64,000 nt of DNA. It comes from Paguma larvata. Taxonomy: Eukaryota; Chordata; Mammalia; Carnivora; Viverridae. A model generated the notes under the pieces. It ran no database searches. It saw only the letters and a list, made by a program, of their open reading frames with translations, and was not told the origin of the DNA. Within the stretch, counting starts at the first letter, position 1. Every line of letters begins with the position of its first letter. The translations under genes and the position numbers were made by a program. This document shows, in pieces, positions 43,066 through 53,584 of the stretch. The stretch spans positions 114,414,746 through 114,478,745 of the forward strand of contig CM057826.1 in NCBI GenBank assembly GCA_030068075.1, read 5' to 3'.

Positions 43066-43244
43066 TCTATTTTTACAAAAAATAATGGAAATATGAGAGT
43101 TTTTATAGGCGGCACATAAACATGTTGAAGTACACAGTCAGAAAACAATGGGCACATTTCCAAAACCTGTTTTCTAAGTTGTCTATTGAAAATAAGAATT
43201 TCTTTTATAATATAAAACAGCCTCCTCCACACACATTTTATGAA

Positions 43245-43455
43245 GGGACGCCTGGGTGGCTCAGTCATTTGAGCATCTGATTCTTGATTTTGGCTCAGGT
43301 CGTGATCTCATAGTTCACAGGATCAAGCCCCATGTCAGGCTCAGTGCTCATAGCATAGAGCCTCCTGGGATTCTATTTACCTCTCTCTCTGCCCCTCCCC
43401 TGCTCTCTCTCTCTCCCTCTCTCTATCAAAATAAATACATATTTTTAAAAAATAA
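43245..43455 (+). mobile_element. SINEC, plus strand
   Basis: GGGACGCCTGGGTGGCTCAG head, TGATCTCATAGTTCACAGGA, AGCATAGAGCC, CT-rich domain with (CT)n runs and an A-rich tail. The 111-codon frame starting at 43,256 is the usual SINE-derived frame. Confidence 0.92.
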
Positions 43456-43459
43456 AAGA

Positions 43460-44390
43460 AAATGTCAATTTTATTGTCAAGAGATAAACTGTACATTTGT
43501 TTTTCAAAAATGTTTGGCAGGTAAACTAAAACTGATACCCCTTGTCAATACATACAGGATTAGCAAACTTTTCACTCATCTGTTTTTGTAAGAGACAAAT
43601 GTATATCTTGTCTTTAAGTTTCACAACTCCTAGTGAACCTCTAAGTGGTTTTAAAAAAAGGTTGTCATGGTCTCTATCTACAAAATGAGGTGCAGTGTAG
43701 TATAAAAGTCTTCCTTTAAGAAAATTTTGAGTTCTTAACATTAATGACATCACTGTAGCCATATGCGCTTTTATGGATTTGACTTCTTGTCTGTGTTAGC
43801 TTACCTATGAGGATGTGATGAATGCATTTCATGTTTGGCATTATCTATGTGAAGTTATACCAAAAACTATTTTAAAAATTCCTATCAGAGATGCCACTCT
43901 ATATTTAAAGATTAAAGTGTATGTTTAAAAATACAATCAATATACGTAAATGTTTTCTTCACAAAACACTCTCTTAATTATGGAAGTCATTTACTCCCAA
44001 AAATACATTTTCTTTAGTTACCAGTAATTTAGAATTAATTTAGTCTAATTACATTAGACACACCAGAAAAAGGCAATTCTTCATGTTGTTTATTATTGAA
44101 ACCTAATTTAACAAGTAGCATGCATCAAGACATACCAGAAACTTTTATACTTTGGTCTTAGCTATAGAACAAAAGTCTATCATGAATCATCTGTTCTAGA
44201 AGCTGTTTCTTACAACCTTTAGCAATCTATTCAGTGTATGTTCTCAAAGTCTTTTACTACTGTGGTACAATAAAAATACACATTTTTGGTCTTTGTGCCC
44301 AGTTGCTGGCACCAATTTCCTAAAAGCCTTGAAATTTTCTGAATTATAGGAGTATATTGTGTTTTTCATAATAATTGCCTTTCTGACTAT
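43460..44390. other. AT-rich low-copy DNA, no gene seen
   Basis: A 78-codon minus frame (43,526-43,762) has no recognisable domain. No repeat assigned. Confidence 0.45.
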
Positions 44391-44394
44391 ACCT

Positions 44395-45080
44395 GAGTTT
44401 ATGCTAATGAAGTGAACAGGGCCCCCCCCTCCTCTGACCCCAGGTAATTTCAAGAGGGAGGTGGTTACCAGAAACCCCAAGCATGTGATTAGAGGGTTGA
44501 AACTTTCAACTCCACCCCTCAACTTCTGGGGAGGTGAGGAAGGGGCCAGAGATTCAGTCCAGTCACCAGCGACCAATAATTTAATCAACATGTGTATGTA
44601 ATGAAACTTCAGCAGTGACTCTTGGATGGTGAGATTCAGGGAGCTTCTGGGTTGGTGAACACAATGGCATCTGAAGGGAATGGCACACCCTGAGAGGACT
44701 TGGAAGCTTTGCACCTTCCCATGCTCCCATCCCTTCCAGTTGGCTGATAGCGAGCTATATCCTCTTGCCTCATACCTTGCTTTGGGCATCTCTTCTGTGG
44801 GGCTGTTTCTGAGTTATATCATTCATAACAAAATGGTAAATGTAAGTAAATATTTGCATGAGTTCTAATGAGTCATTCTATTGAATTATCAGACCCGAGA
44901 GGGAATCATAAGAACCCCCAGATTTGTAGTCAGCAAGACACAGGTGTGGGTAGCATGGTTACCCTATTTGTGATTGATGTCTGAAGCAGTGTTGTGGATG
45001 GAGGCCTTAACCTATGGGCTTTGTGCTAACACCTGAGTAGTTAGTGTCAGAATTAAATTGAATTGTGGAACTACAAAATA
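44395..45080 (+). mobile_element. Old LTR, subfamily uncertain
   Basis: AATAATTTAATCAACATGTG with GTATGTAATGAAACTTCAGC, GAGCTTCTGGGTTGGTGAAC, CACCCTGAGAGGACTTGGAA, GCATCTCTTCTGTGGGGCTG, TGAGTTCTAATGAGTC and TAGTGTCAGAATTAAATTGA are the landmarks of an ERVL-class mammalian LTR, possibly MER21-like. The 181-codon minus frame at 44,244-44,789, the longest in the window, lies across it and is incidental. Confidence 0.6.
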
Positions 45081-45274
45081 CCCATAAATGAGTAAACATA
45101 TTTCTCAGTATCACTGTCAACCAATACAGTGATAGGTTGGAAAATAGACATTTTTCTTAAGTGGAGGTTAAGGTAATAGGCCTTCTTATCTAGTGATTAC
45201 AGCATGCTAGTGAGGAAATATGAAGAGAACCTTCCGTTGTTACCGGTGACACTGCAAGAGGTAGGTTCTTGAAA

Positions 45275-47190
45275 TGCTTCCTCATTCATTTCAAAAACAT
45301 ACTATTAGGCAGCTCTTTTGTTCTTGGCTTTCTGCTAGATGCTGACCATAGAGCAATGAACAGGACAAATAAACTCCCTGTTGTCAGAGGGCTTTCTTTC
45401 CCTTGCTCATTGACATCAAGGAAACAAACGGGGGGCTGAACGGAGAAAGACTGAGATCGTTTTAGGAAGAGAATGACTTTGAAGAGCATCTATGGGAAAG
45501 TAGCATTTAAATTGAGATCTAAAACAAGGAAATGACTAAGTGGTGCCTAGGTTTAAGGAATGGCAGGGACAAAACTATATGGTTGGAGTGAGTTTGGTGC
45601 ATTCGAAGTACATAAACCAGTGTAGCTATGGTGTACTAGGCGAGGAGAGCATTTGGTAAGATGAAAGTAAAATAATCAGGGAGTACATTGTTCAGGGACT
45701 TGCAGTTTATTTTATGTCTAAGACTGATTTCTGTGTTAAAGGGGATCTCTTTAGATGCTGTGTGGGGAATGGCTGGGAGAAGGACATGAATGGACAAAGT
45801 CATCCAAGTGAGAACACTGACTTAGACTAAGGTGGTGCCAGTGGAGACTGTGCTGAGTTGACAATCAAGAGTTCCATCTGGCTCATGTTAATTGTAAGAT
45901 GCGTGTGACACACAGGGGTGGAGAAGAATGGTAACATCAAATTGAATATGTGAATGAAGGTGAGAAGAAAGGTTTCGAATGGAGATAGAAATTTGGAAGT
46001 ACCGAGGCTTGAGGACCACAAGGCATAGAGGTCTCTTAGGGCCTGTAGGAACCAGTCATCCTACTGAGAATGAGTAGCTTATGAAGTAGAAGGCAAGCTA
46101 AGAAACAATATTATCATGAAAGCTCAAAGGATAGAGAGTGTGCAAAAGGAGAGACTATTGGGCTGAGGCTGCTGTGGATGCCACAAAGTGGGGGCATTGC
46201 TTCAGCAAAATGGAAGTCACTCAAGACCTTGACAAGAGCAATTTCAGTGGAGCCACGGGAAGATGCTAGATTGTTAATGAATAAGACTGTGGTGAAGGTT
46301 AGCAAGTGGGGTCAGCATGTGTAAATAACTCCTGTGAAAAGTTGAATAGAAAAGGGAATGGAGAAACTGGTCCGTGTATAGAAGAATATAAGAAGTCAAG
46401 GGAAGGGTTTTGGTTTTGCTATGTGTTGATTTTACCACAGAAGATGTCAAAGCATGTTTGTTTGCTGAGGAAAATGAGCCAGTATTGAAGACAGAAAGAG
46501 ACACAAGTAGGGGGAGGGATGAAATCTGCAGCACGAGGGGAGGGGCCGGCTTTGAGAGGAGGAGGGACTGACCCCTACAGTGACTGCAGGCAAGTAGGAG
46601 AGGCTTCCACAGTGTAAGGATGAATCAGTTTGGTCCCTTGGCTGTTGAAAGATGGGGAAGTTTTCCCGAGTGACTTCTGACTTCTCAAAGCAGCAGGATG
46701 AAGTGCTCATCACCAGTGGAAGAAAAAAATGTGGGAGCTACAAGAAGATGGGAAAAGGCATGAAGTAGTATGCTTAGAAAATGGGAAATGCGGGGGAGAG
46801 TGGGTGATGGGCACAGAGAAGGGCATTTGTTGGGATGAGCACTGGGTGTTGTATGGAAACCACTTTGACAATAAATTATTAGAAAAAAATAAAATGGGAA
46901 ATGCAACTTACAGGAGAAACTGTAGGATTACTGTTGTGCACTGAGCGCCTTGTGGAGACGTAATAGGAATTAAAGTGAAAATAGATCCATCGGTGAGGTT
47001 ATCTGGTAACATCCATCTGGGCAGTTGTAAACCTGGAGAAGGCAGATAATGTTTATCTGGGCTGATGTTTTTCCAGCAGAAGATGGAGAAGGGAGTGACA
47101 GGCACTGGAGCTAAGTGGATTTGTAAGGGAGTTATTATAGTGATGGATGACGGAATGAAGACTAAATAAGATGGTAAATGAAGCCAGAAG
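45275..47190 (-). mobile_element. L2 LINE, about 1.9 kb, minus strand, with ORF2 remnants
   Basis: Minus-strand frames hold recognisable L2 reverse-transcriptase pieces: STEIALVKVLSDFHFAEA (about 46,190-46,250) and NMSQMELLI (about 45,850-45,890). The 3' end faces left at 45,275. The plus-strand text tracks the L2 antisense order as far as ATGTTTTTCCAGCAGAAGAT and beyond. Many stops and frameshifts. Interrupted by the small L1 insert at 46,792-46,890. Confidence 0.85.
46778..46904 (+). mobile_element. Extremely truncated L1 (about 99 bp) with perfect TSD
   Basis: AAAATGGGAAATGC at 46,778-46,791 is repeated exactly at 46,891-46,904. Between them lie only the last 99 or so bases of the carnivore L1 3' UTR (GGGTGATGGGCACAGAGAAG ... 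GACAATAAATTATTAG) and the tail. Matches the L1 end at 41.74-41.82 kb closely. Confidence 0.95.
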
Positions 47191-47199
47191 TACCTTTCT

Positions 47200-47940
47200 T
47201 AGGGGAGAGGCGGGAAATGGGGGCATTATGTTATTTTCTGTAAATTTTCTGCAATATAAAGGGGCTGACCTTAATCAGCTGACAAGCAAAAAGTTTAAAG
47301 AATAAAATGGTAAGTTTGCATTTTCAGGACCTTTCACCTACCTGGTTTGGTTTTTTGTTTTGTTTTGTTTTTCCTCTGCAGTGATTGGCTTGAGTGTTGA
47401 TTTATCCTCTTATTTAATCCTACCAGTACTTGTTAGACCAAGGTTTTTCCCCCTTGCTTCAAGGCGAAGCCTTCAGTTTTGTTATTTAAGTAATGTCTCT
47501 GAAGTAAGACTCCTTTCTTTGCTTAGAAAGAGCATTTAATTCAAGATCATCTCAAAGTCCGTTGTTTTCCTTAGTATTTAAAGGGAAGAACCAACAGAGC
47601 CAGGTGGAGGAAGGCAGGCCAGCCACACAGCTCTTACACAGCCTTGGTATCAGCCAGGGTATCTTACCTCGCTAGCCATTTATAGTCTCTGTCAGCAAAT
47701 AAAGTGCTTGAGGCATGCCAATGAAAACACACCCCTGTGACTAGCATCTGAGTTAAACCCTCCAGTGCCATATGGCTTGCTTCTTAGCGTAAATCATGTC
47801 TAACCACTCGTATGCTTTGATGGTCCACAAGCTTAGACTCTGGTTGTTCTGCAGAGGGAGTTGAAAATAAAAAAGGCTTGGTGAGCTATTACTTTTTAAA
47901 ACTTCTGTTTTTACAATCTCCAAGACTTGAGCTTTGCGCT
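47200..47940. other. Low-copy DNA, no gene seen
   Basis: Contains a (GTTTT)n-like tract at about 47,350-47,371. No repeat family or exon recognised. Confidence 0.5.
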
Positions 47941-47945
47941 CACTT

Positions 47946-48201
47946 AAGAAATGAGAAGTATGGGGCGCCTGGCTGGCTCAGTTGGTTAAGCGGCCGACTT
48001 CAGCTCAGGTCATGATCTCACAGTCTGTGAGTTCGAGCCCCACGTCGGGCTCTGTGCTGATGGCTCATCAGAGCCTGGAGCCTGCTTCAGTTTCTGTATC
48101 TCCCTCTCTCTCTGCCCTTCCCCTGCTCATGCTCTGTCTCCATGTGTCTCAAAAATAAATAAACGTTAAAAAAATTAAAAAAAAAAAAGAAATGAGAAGT
48201 A
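47946..48201 (+). mobile_element. Young SINEC_Fc with perfect 15-bp TSD
   Basis: AAGAAATGAGAAGTA at 47,946-47,960 and again at 48,187-48,201, exact. The element between is full length, close to the felid consensus, and ends in a long A-rich tail (AAACGTTAAAAAAATT then A12). Its lack of decay and intact TSD suggest a recent insertion. Confidence 0.96.
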
Positions 48202-48204
48202 AAG

Positions 48205-48765
48205 TATAAATATCATTTTGAGTCTGGTCCTGTCCGATCGCTCCAAGTCAAAGGACCCACTCTTACGCAGTGCTGCCAGTGTCACGTAAAAGTCATCCAC
48301 AAATATCTACATCGACCACAGGCCTTCATTCTGACCTGACATAACATGTGCTTTGTTCCCTATATATCCTTACTTTTCATTTCTATCTTTTGCATAACAT
48401 GGGACATATTTACCTGCCTTCATCTTTTTTGCTTTTGTCCCCAGTCTCCATCAGACTCTCGCTCTGGCCATGTTATGTTTTGGGCATCCTGACTAGTAAG
48501 CATCCTCTTCTAGTCTGAAGTGGGCTCTAGAAGCTTTGATATTGATATGGAACCTTCAGAAGCAGACACTGGGTGCCTAGTCGATACTTTAAAACACTTG
48601 CTGAAATGACAGCTGGCAAGTCTTGGGTGTGTGACAGGAGTTAGACTGCTATACACAAGCCCTTCTGTCCTAAAGAGGCCCCAAGAATAGTCCTTGCAAC
48701 ACAGATGCCACTCAACAAATAGTTGAATACATGATAACAGATGGTATATAAAGACTATTTACTAT
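48205..48765. other. Low-copy DNA, no gene seen
   Basis: No repeat family, exon or RNA gene recognised. Confidence 0.5.
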
Positions 48766-48769
48766 ATGA

Positions 48770-49020
48770 CTATTTACCATATTAAATATGACTATTTACT
48801 ATATACCTAGCAGTGTTGTGTAATTTATTTATTTAGCATTCAAAATGTCCCAGAATAGCCTCATGAGGAAGATACTATTATGCCCTCTAATATTATGTTA
48901 ATACAGTCAGTATAGGAGATTTGACTCAACCTTCTCCTGTACCCTGTTTTTGGTTAAAGAGGAAACTGATTTTCAGATGACTCTGAGTCTCATGATGGAA
49001 GCCATAAACTTGACTGCAGA
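48770..49020 (-). mobile_element. MIR, minus strand
   Basis: GACTATTTACTATATACCTA, CAGAATAGCCTCATGAGGAA and AGATACTATTATGCCCTC, then, after an interruption of about 60 bases, AAAGAGGAAACTGATTTTCA. Confidence 0.65.
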
Positions 49021-49139
49021 CCTTCCATTCCTAGCCTAAGCAGTAGAGCAAGTGCAAGACTCTGAAGTCAGATCAAGACTGAGGCTGAACAAGATAGATC
49101 AGACCCAACTGACTCCCAGGTCAAGTTTGGGAACCTGAG

Positions 49140-49300
49140 ACCCAACAGAGATAGCTAATACGCATACAACACTTTCTTTAAGCCAGGCCCTGTGCAGGCA
49201 CTTCGCATGCATTATGTAGTTAGGAAGCAGTGGTGCTAGACTCAAACCCAGGTCAGTCTGTCTCTGAACCCAGTGCTCTTAATACTGTACCATTCCAAGG
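49140..49300 (-). mobile_element. MIR, minus strand
   Basis: GATAGCTAATACGCATACAA, GCCAGGCCCTGTGCAGGCAC, AGACTCAAACCCAGGTCAGT and AACCCAGTGCTCTTAATACT; a middle piece is deleted. Confidence 0.75.
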
Positions 49301-49309
49301 GAGTGAAAG

Positions 49310-49990
49310 TTTGCATTGCAAAGTCAAGTATCAAGACCACTTCATCTTGAATTTTAAAGCTCAGTTGACCAAATGTTTACTTAGGATACTGCCTTACAAG
49401 TTCTTATAGTTGGATCAAAGTTGAGGAATTGATTTAGACATTGCCTTAGCAGTTAGCAATTCCCTTTGCTCTCCCAAATGTTACCAATTCTGAGAAAAAA
49501 AAGGAATGGAGTTTTTCACAGGCACGAGGGAATCCTTCTCTGGAGTGGAAATGGGCCATTGTTTGATCCTACTCATTGATTGGTGTGAACTTTCCTTCCA
49601 CTCTTAATGCGAGTTATGGCTGAGAACTGAGATGTCTGAAACTTTGCAAAAGAAAAACAAATCTCTCTATTGAGATCCTGCATCTTGGATATAAGGGCTT
49701 CCTCTGGAGTGAATGGGCCCTCCTGTGTCAGTGGATCAGTCTCTTTGACTTGGTTTTCACAGCCACCAGAATCTGCCTCTTGGCAATCTGTCCAATTCCA
49801 GTCCAACTTTCAAGTCCAAGTTAAAAAAGTCCAACTTTTTGATGATCCAGTGGGTTAGTCCACACTCTCTGCCTCTACTCACGTTGTTGCCTTCTTGTCT
49901 CCCTCACACCATCTTATACAAATTAGCCTGCCGACTTCTTTAGCCTTAACCATGGGTCTCACCTTCCCCATAAACTGTAACCTGATTTGT
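49310..49990. other. Low-copy DNA, no gene seen
   Basis: A 77-codon minus frame (49,573-49,806) has an acidic, soluble-looking composition, but I recognise no family and see no paired splice sites. Left unassigned. Confidence 0.4.
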
Positions 49991-49994
49991 GAAC

Positions 49995-50215
49995 TGACTA
50001 GGGGCATAAACTTTGGGGCTTAGATGAACTTAGTTCAAACTTCAGAGACTCCATTTATTGTGTGTCGTTAAGTAAATTGTTTAACTTTTAAGCATCCTTT
50101 TCTTTATCTAAAATGTTGTGAACAATCAGCCCTGCCTTAGGAGTTACAAGAATTAAGTGAAATACTGCATGTAGAACACTTAACTCAGGGTCTAGCATTA
50201 TTAATAGGTGATTAT
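49995..50215 (+). mobile_element. MIR, plus strand
   Basis: GGCATAAACTTTGGGGCTTA, GTTAAGTAAATTGTTTAACT, ACAAGAATTAAGTGAAATAC and CACTTAACTCAGGGTCTAGC occur in order. Confidence 0.75.
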
Positions 50216-50532
50216 TAAATCATTTTCCTCTAGCCTTTATTTTAAGTGGTACTGTCAAAGAAAAGTGAAAGATTCATAATCATGTGGATGTATGCTGATA
50301 GGAGGGAATGGTTTTAGTAGACAGTCTAGGATAGCTTGTCTTCAAGAGAGCCTTCATCTAACCCTTCAAATCTATATTCAAACACCGTTCCATCCTCTAA
50401 AAGTGAAATTCATTCCTCCCCCAACTCTTGGAACCTAGCTATATAGCTATATATCACAATGGCTCTGGTTAGTAATAGTCTGTTGTATACTGGAAAGTTG
50501 CTAAGAGGATAGATCTAAGGTATTTTTATGAT

Positions 50533-50720
50533 GTACACGTGCACGTGCACACACACACACACACACACACACACACCAAGTATGTGAAGTGATTACTGTG
50601 TTAGCTTGATTGTGGTAATCATTTTACAGTATATACATATCAAATCATGTTGTACACTTTAAATATATACAATTTTTACTTGTCAGTTGTACCTCATTCA
50701 AATGAGAAAAACACTCAGTT
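50533..50720 (+). mobile_element. L1 (L1MA-like) 3' tip preceded by a CA tract
   Basis: A (CA)n tract at 50,549-50,576 is introduced by the palindrome GTGCACGTGCAC (50,539-50,550). It is followed by TTAGCTTGATTGTGGTAATC, ATGTTGTACACTTTAAATAT and GTCAGTTGTACCTCATTC, the conserved end of old L1 3' UTRs. Confidence 0.8.
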
Positions 50721-51039
50721 TAGCTTTTCTCAAATTCCTGATCCACAAGTTAATGGCAAAAAGAAAAAGCTTGTTTTAAGTCGCTGTGTTTGGGACCACA
50801 AGGCATAGAGTGAGTAGTTTTTATGAAGCAACAGGCAATTGAGCATGGTCTTAGCTTTTGCAGTTGGCACCATGGAGGCACTTGGAGTGACCTCCCTTGG
50901 GGTCCGATGTGGAAACAAAATAGGACTAGGTACACCCTGGAGACAGTCTAGCTTTTTTCCTGTTCTTAGGTCTGGCCTGGGAGCTGTCTCTTTGTTATAT
51001 AAATAGATTTTAATATACTGGGTGGTGGAATGTAAAATG

Positions 51040-51230
51040 GTTAAAAGCCAGGCTTTAGAGTCCTAACAGTGTAGCTTTATAGTTTGGTTTTGCCATTTAC
51101 CAGTTATGTGACCTTGAACAAACTGCCTACATTTCTTCCTCTTCTCTCATTTGTAAAATAGGATAATACTCCCCTCTCAGGGTTTGGGGAACATAAGTGA
51201 ACTAGAAAAGACATAAACAGTAGGTCTTCT
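51040..51230 (+). mobile_element. MIR, plus strand
   Basis: CCAGGCTTTAGAGTCCTAAC, CCAGTTATGTGACCTTGAAC, CATTTGTAAAATAGGATAAT and CTCTCAGGGTTTGGGGAACA in order. Confidence 0.85.
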
Positions 51231-51234
51231 TATA

Positions 51235-51955
51235 TATATGGCCCAGGCCTCATGAAGGAGCTCTTAACCAGCAGACTCTATGACTTAGAAGTCTAGAAAT
51301 ACATCAATGAGAAGTCTTGGAAGTCTATTCAAAATTGTATGTGAGCCTCCATGTGCGTGCAAATTTCTGGGAAGTGGCTCACAGTCTGCTTCAGTCTCCT
51401 AAAGAAATCCAAAATGCCCTGAGTGTTGTAACCAGTGGAGCAATGAGAGGTGTCCAGGGTACTCTAGGATTTCTTCCGACTCAGAGCCACTATGATTCCC
51501 AGACAACGCCTGCTCATGAATCTGGCTAACCCTGGAGAAAGAGGATGGGTAAAGAATCATTTGAACTTTGATTGAAATTCAAATTACATGATCTTCATGC
51601 TAATATATGGATTCTAAATATTTCAGAAAAGCTATATGTCAGTCCAGTGGAGAATGTAACTGTCATCCTTCCTAAGCCTTAAATTTCTCAGCAGCTAAGA
51701 AGGGCTGTCACCAATATGTTATTACTTTCCCCACTGTTTAGAAAGAAACCATTATAGGAAAGAGTAGTATCGGGACACATAAAAAGTAGTGGTAGGATCT
51801 AAAAGCAAGGCATCTATTTCACTTAGGAAAAGAACTTAGTTTGCTCACATAAAAAAGTCTTAAAATAACATTTGGAGTTCTTTTTGCCGATCATATTTAT
51901 CTCCATACCTTCATTGTTTTACCAAGAGGGGCTTCTTTGGAGGTGTTCTTGGTTT
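51235..51955. other. Low-copy DNA, no gene seen
   Basis: No repeat family, exon or promoter recognised. In particular no proximal sequence element or TATA box stands at the expected distance upstream of the 7SK copy. Confidence 0.5.
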
Positions 51956-51974
51956 TGTCTAAAAGGAAGAGAGG

Positions 51975-52308
51975 GGATGTGAGGGCAATCTGGCTGTAAC
52001 GTGTGTCACCCCATTGATCACCGGAGTGGATTTGGCTGATCTGGCTGGCTAGGTGAATGTCCCCTTCCTCCCTCAGCGCTCCATGTGTGTCCTTCTCCAA
52101 GCTGTGTGCTCATGCTCCATGGCAGAGAATGACCTTCCCCAATAGATGAAGCCCGTTCTTCAGCCAAATATATATGTGTAGCTGTGCTCCCTTCCTAGAA
52201 CCTCCAAACAAGCTCTCCAGGTGCCTTTGTAGGAGAATGTAGGGTAGTCAGGCTTCCAAGGTATAGACACATCCAAAAAGATGCTGCATGTGGAAGTGTG
52301 CCTATCTT
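51975..52308 (+). pseudogene. RN7SK: 7SK small nuclear RNA retropseudogene, full length
   Basis: Starts GGATGTGAGGGCAATCTGGC and follows 7SK RNA throughout: CACCCCATTGATCACCGGAG, GGCTGATCTGGCTGGCTAGG, GTCCCCTTCCTCCCTCA, CTAGAACCTCCAAACAAGCT and GTAGGGTAGTCAGGCTTCCA, ending near CCTATCTT. At about 334 bases it equals the functional RNA (about 331). 7SK RNA holds P-TEFb with HEXIM in the nucleus and restrains transcription elongation. This copy has scattered substitutions, many CpG to TpG/CpA. An A-rich tail follows at 52,309-52,345, there is no upstream pol III promoter, and TAAAAGGAAGAG-like flanks resemble a TSD. It is a LINE-mobilised copy, almost certainly not functional. Confidence 0.93.
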
Positions 52309-52345
52309 AAAAAATAATAATAATTAAAATAAAATAAAATAAAAA
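52309..52345 (+). repeat. A-rich (TAAAA)n tail of the 7SK retrocopy
   Basis: AATAATAATAATTAAAATAA-type sequence directly abutting the 7SK 3' end, the expected retrotransposition tail expanded into a microsatellite. Confidence 0.85.
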
Positions 52346-52349
52346 GTAA

Positions 52350-52610
52350 AAGAGTTATTTTATAAAATTAAGGGATTATGAAATTGTTCCAAAGAGCTAA
52401 AGTGGCTTTGGAGCTTTAGAATCAGATTATTGTACAGAGATGGTGATGTATTATGGTTACATGTAAGGATAGTGGGGGAGAGCTTTTCTTGGTTTATATA
52501 TTACAAGAAAGAATGATTTCATCACAGCTGACAGTAGATTTTTCCAGATGCCCAAAGAGAAACATTGTTATAACCACTTTTTTAGTCTGCCCACCACCGT
52601 AATTTATGAA
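52350..52610. other. Low-copy DNA, no gene seen
   Basis: No repeat family or exon recognised. Confidence 0.5.
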
Positions 52611-52619
52611 ACAGGCACT

Positions 52620-52865
52620 CAGGAAAGAGTTAATATTTATTGAGTGTTTATTATGTGCCAACCTTCTGCTAAGCCTTTTACACATGTTCCATCCCTGTTT
52701 CACCAAGGAGAAAAGTCAAGGTCAAAGATTTTTGGTGACCTAGATGGTCCTATGCCTTATATGCATTTGCACGGTCCCAGGAGGTGGGACCTTTGGTAAG
52801 GGGTAGAGTGGGTATTTGAACTCCCATCTAATTGACTCCAGAGTCATTGCTGTCAATCTCCACGA
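52620..52865 (-). mobile_element. MIR, minus strand, with a templated insertion
   Basis: TATTTATTGAGTGTTTATTA, ATGTGCCAACCTTCTGCTAA and CATCCCTGTTTCACC mark the MIR. It resumes with GTAGAGTGGGTATTTGAACT and GACTCCAGAGTCATTG. Between about 52,742 and 52,800 lies sequence that does not belong at this point of MIR. It includes the 36-mer at 52,752-52,787 that recurs at 53,418-53,453. Confidence 0.85.
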
Positions 52866-52869
52866 GGAT

Positions 52870-53370
52870 ATATAGAAGAAGGAGGCCCCTCTTTTAAAAA
52901 GGCAGACTCATGCAAAGAACAATATGTAAGCATAAATTCATACAGTGCTCACAGTGTACAAGAGCACTCAAGGGACAGGAAGTGGGCTGATTGGTACCAG
53001 ATGGGTCTCATAACAGACAGTTTCTTACATAGTCCTGCGTGGGGTGGGCGCCAGAGTTTCAGCCTGATTGCACACCCTTGCTTCTTGCTGCTCTGCCCTG
53101 TACTAAGTCTCCTTTGGGAAGCATTTGCCCAGCACAAGTTTTCAGGTAGGGATGAGGTTAGTCTTTCTTTTCTGCTCAGGCATAACAGGAAGCCGTGACT
53201 CCTTGTATTCTCATGAATTTACTATGATCTCCAGACAGGCCTATCAGACAGTCATCCATTCTTAAGAAAGTTGAACTGGAAATGATCAGGTTGCAAGAAA
53301 CCTACTATGACAACGTTTAACAACTTTTTACTTCAGCACCCTAAAAAGAAAGGCATCTAAATGACTACAG
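52870..53370. other. Low-copy DNA, no gene seen
   Basis: Short opposed frames (62-65 codons) near 52,949-53,198 are not recognisable. Confidence 0.5.
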
Positions 53371-53374
53371 TAAT

Positions 53375-53580
53375 AATGGCGACTGACATTTGTTGACCCT
53401 GATGCCAGTTCTTTTACATGCCTTATATGCATTTGCACAGTCCCAGGAGGTGGCTACTGGTATCCCCATCTGACAGATGAGGACATGAAGCTAAGGAGGT
53501 TAAGTGACTGCTAACCCAAGGTCACATACTGGAAAGTGGCAGAGCTGAGGCTGGGAGCCAAATCACATTAATTTTCAGAG
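53375..53580 (-). mobile_element. MIR, minus strand, near full length
   Basis: GCGACTGACATTTGTTGACC, TATCCCCATCTGACAGATGA, GGAGGTTAAGTGACTGCTAA and CCAAGGTCACATACTGGAAA in uninterrupted order. Holds the likely donor 36-mer (53,418-53,453) in its correct MIR position. Confidence 0.92.
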
Positions 53581-53584
53581 CCAC

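Noticed and set aside
44244..44789. Longest open frame (181 codons, minus strand)
   Set aside because: It lies largely across an old LTR on the opposite strand, has no domain or signal I recognise, and such lengths occur by chance in non-coding DNA of this size.
47962..48035. tRNA-like sequences with A and B boxes at SINE heads
   Set aside because: They are tRNA-Lys-derived SINE heads that cannot fold into a standard tRNA and continue into the SINE body.
49573..49806. Acidic 77-codon minus frame as a coding exon
   Set aside because: Composition looks protein-like, but there is no recognisable family and no convincing flanking splice sites.
51975..52308. Functional 7SK gene
   Set aside because: No proximal sequence element or TATA box upstream, an A-rich tail downstream, and many CpG-decay substitutions.
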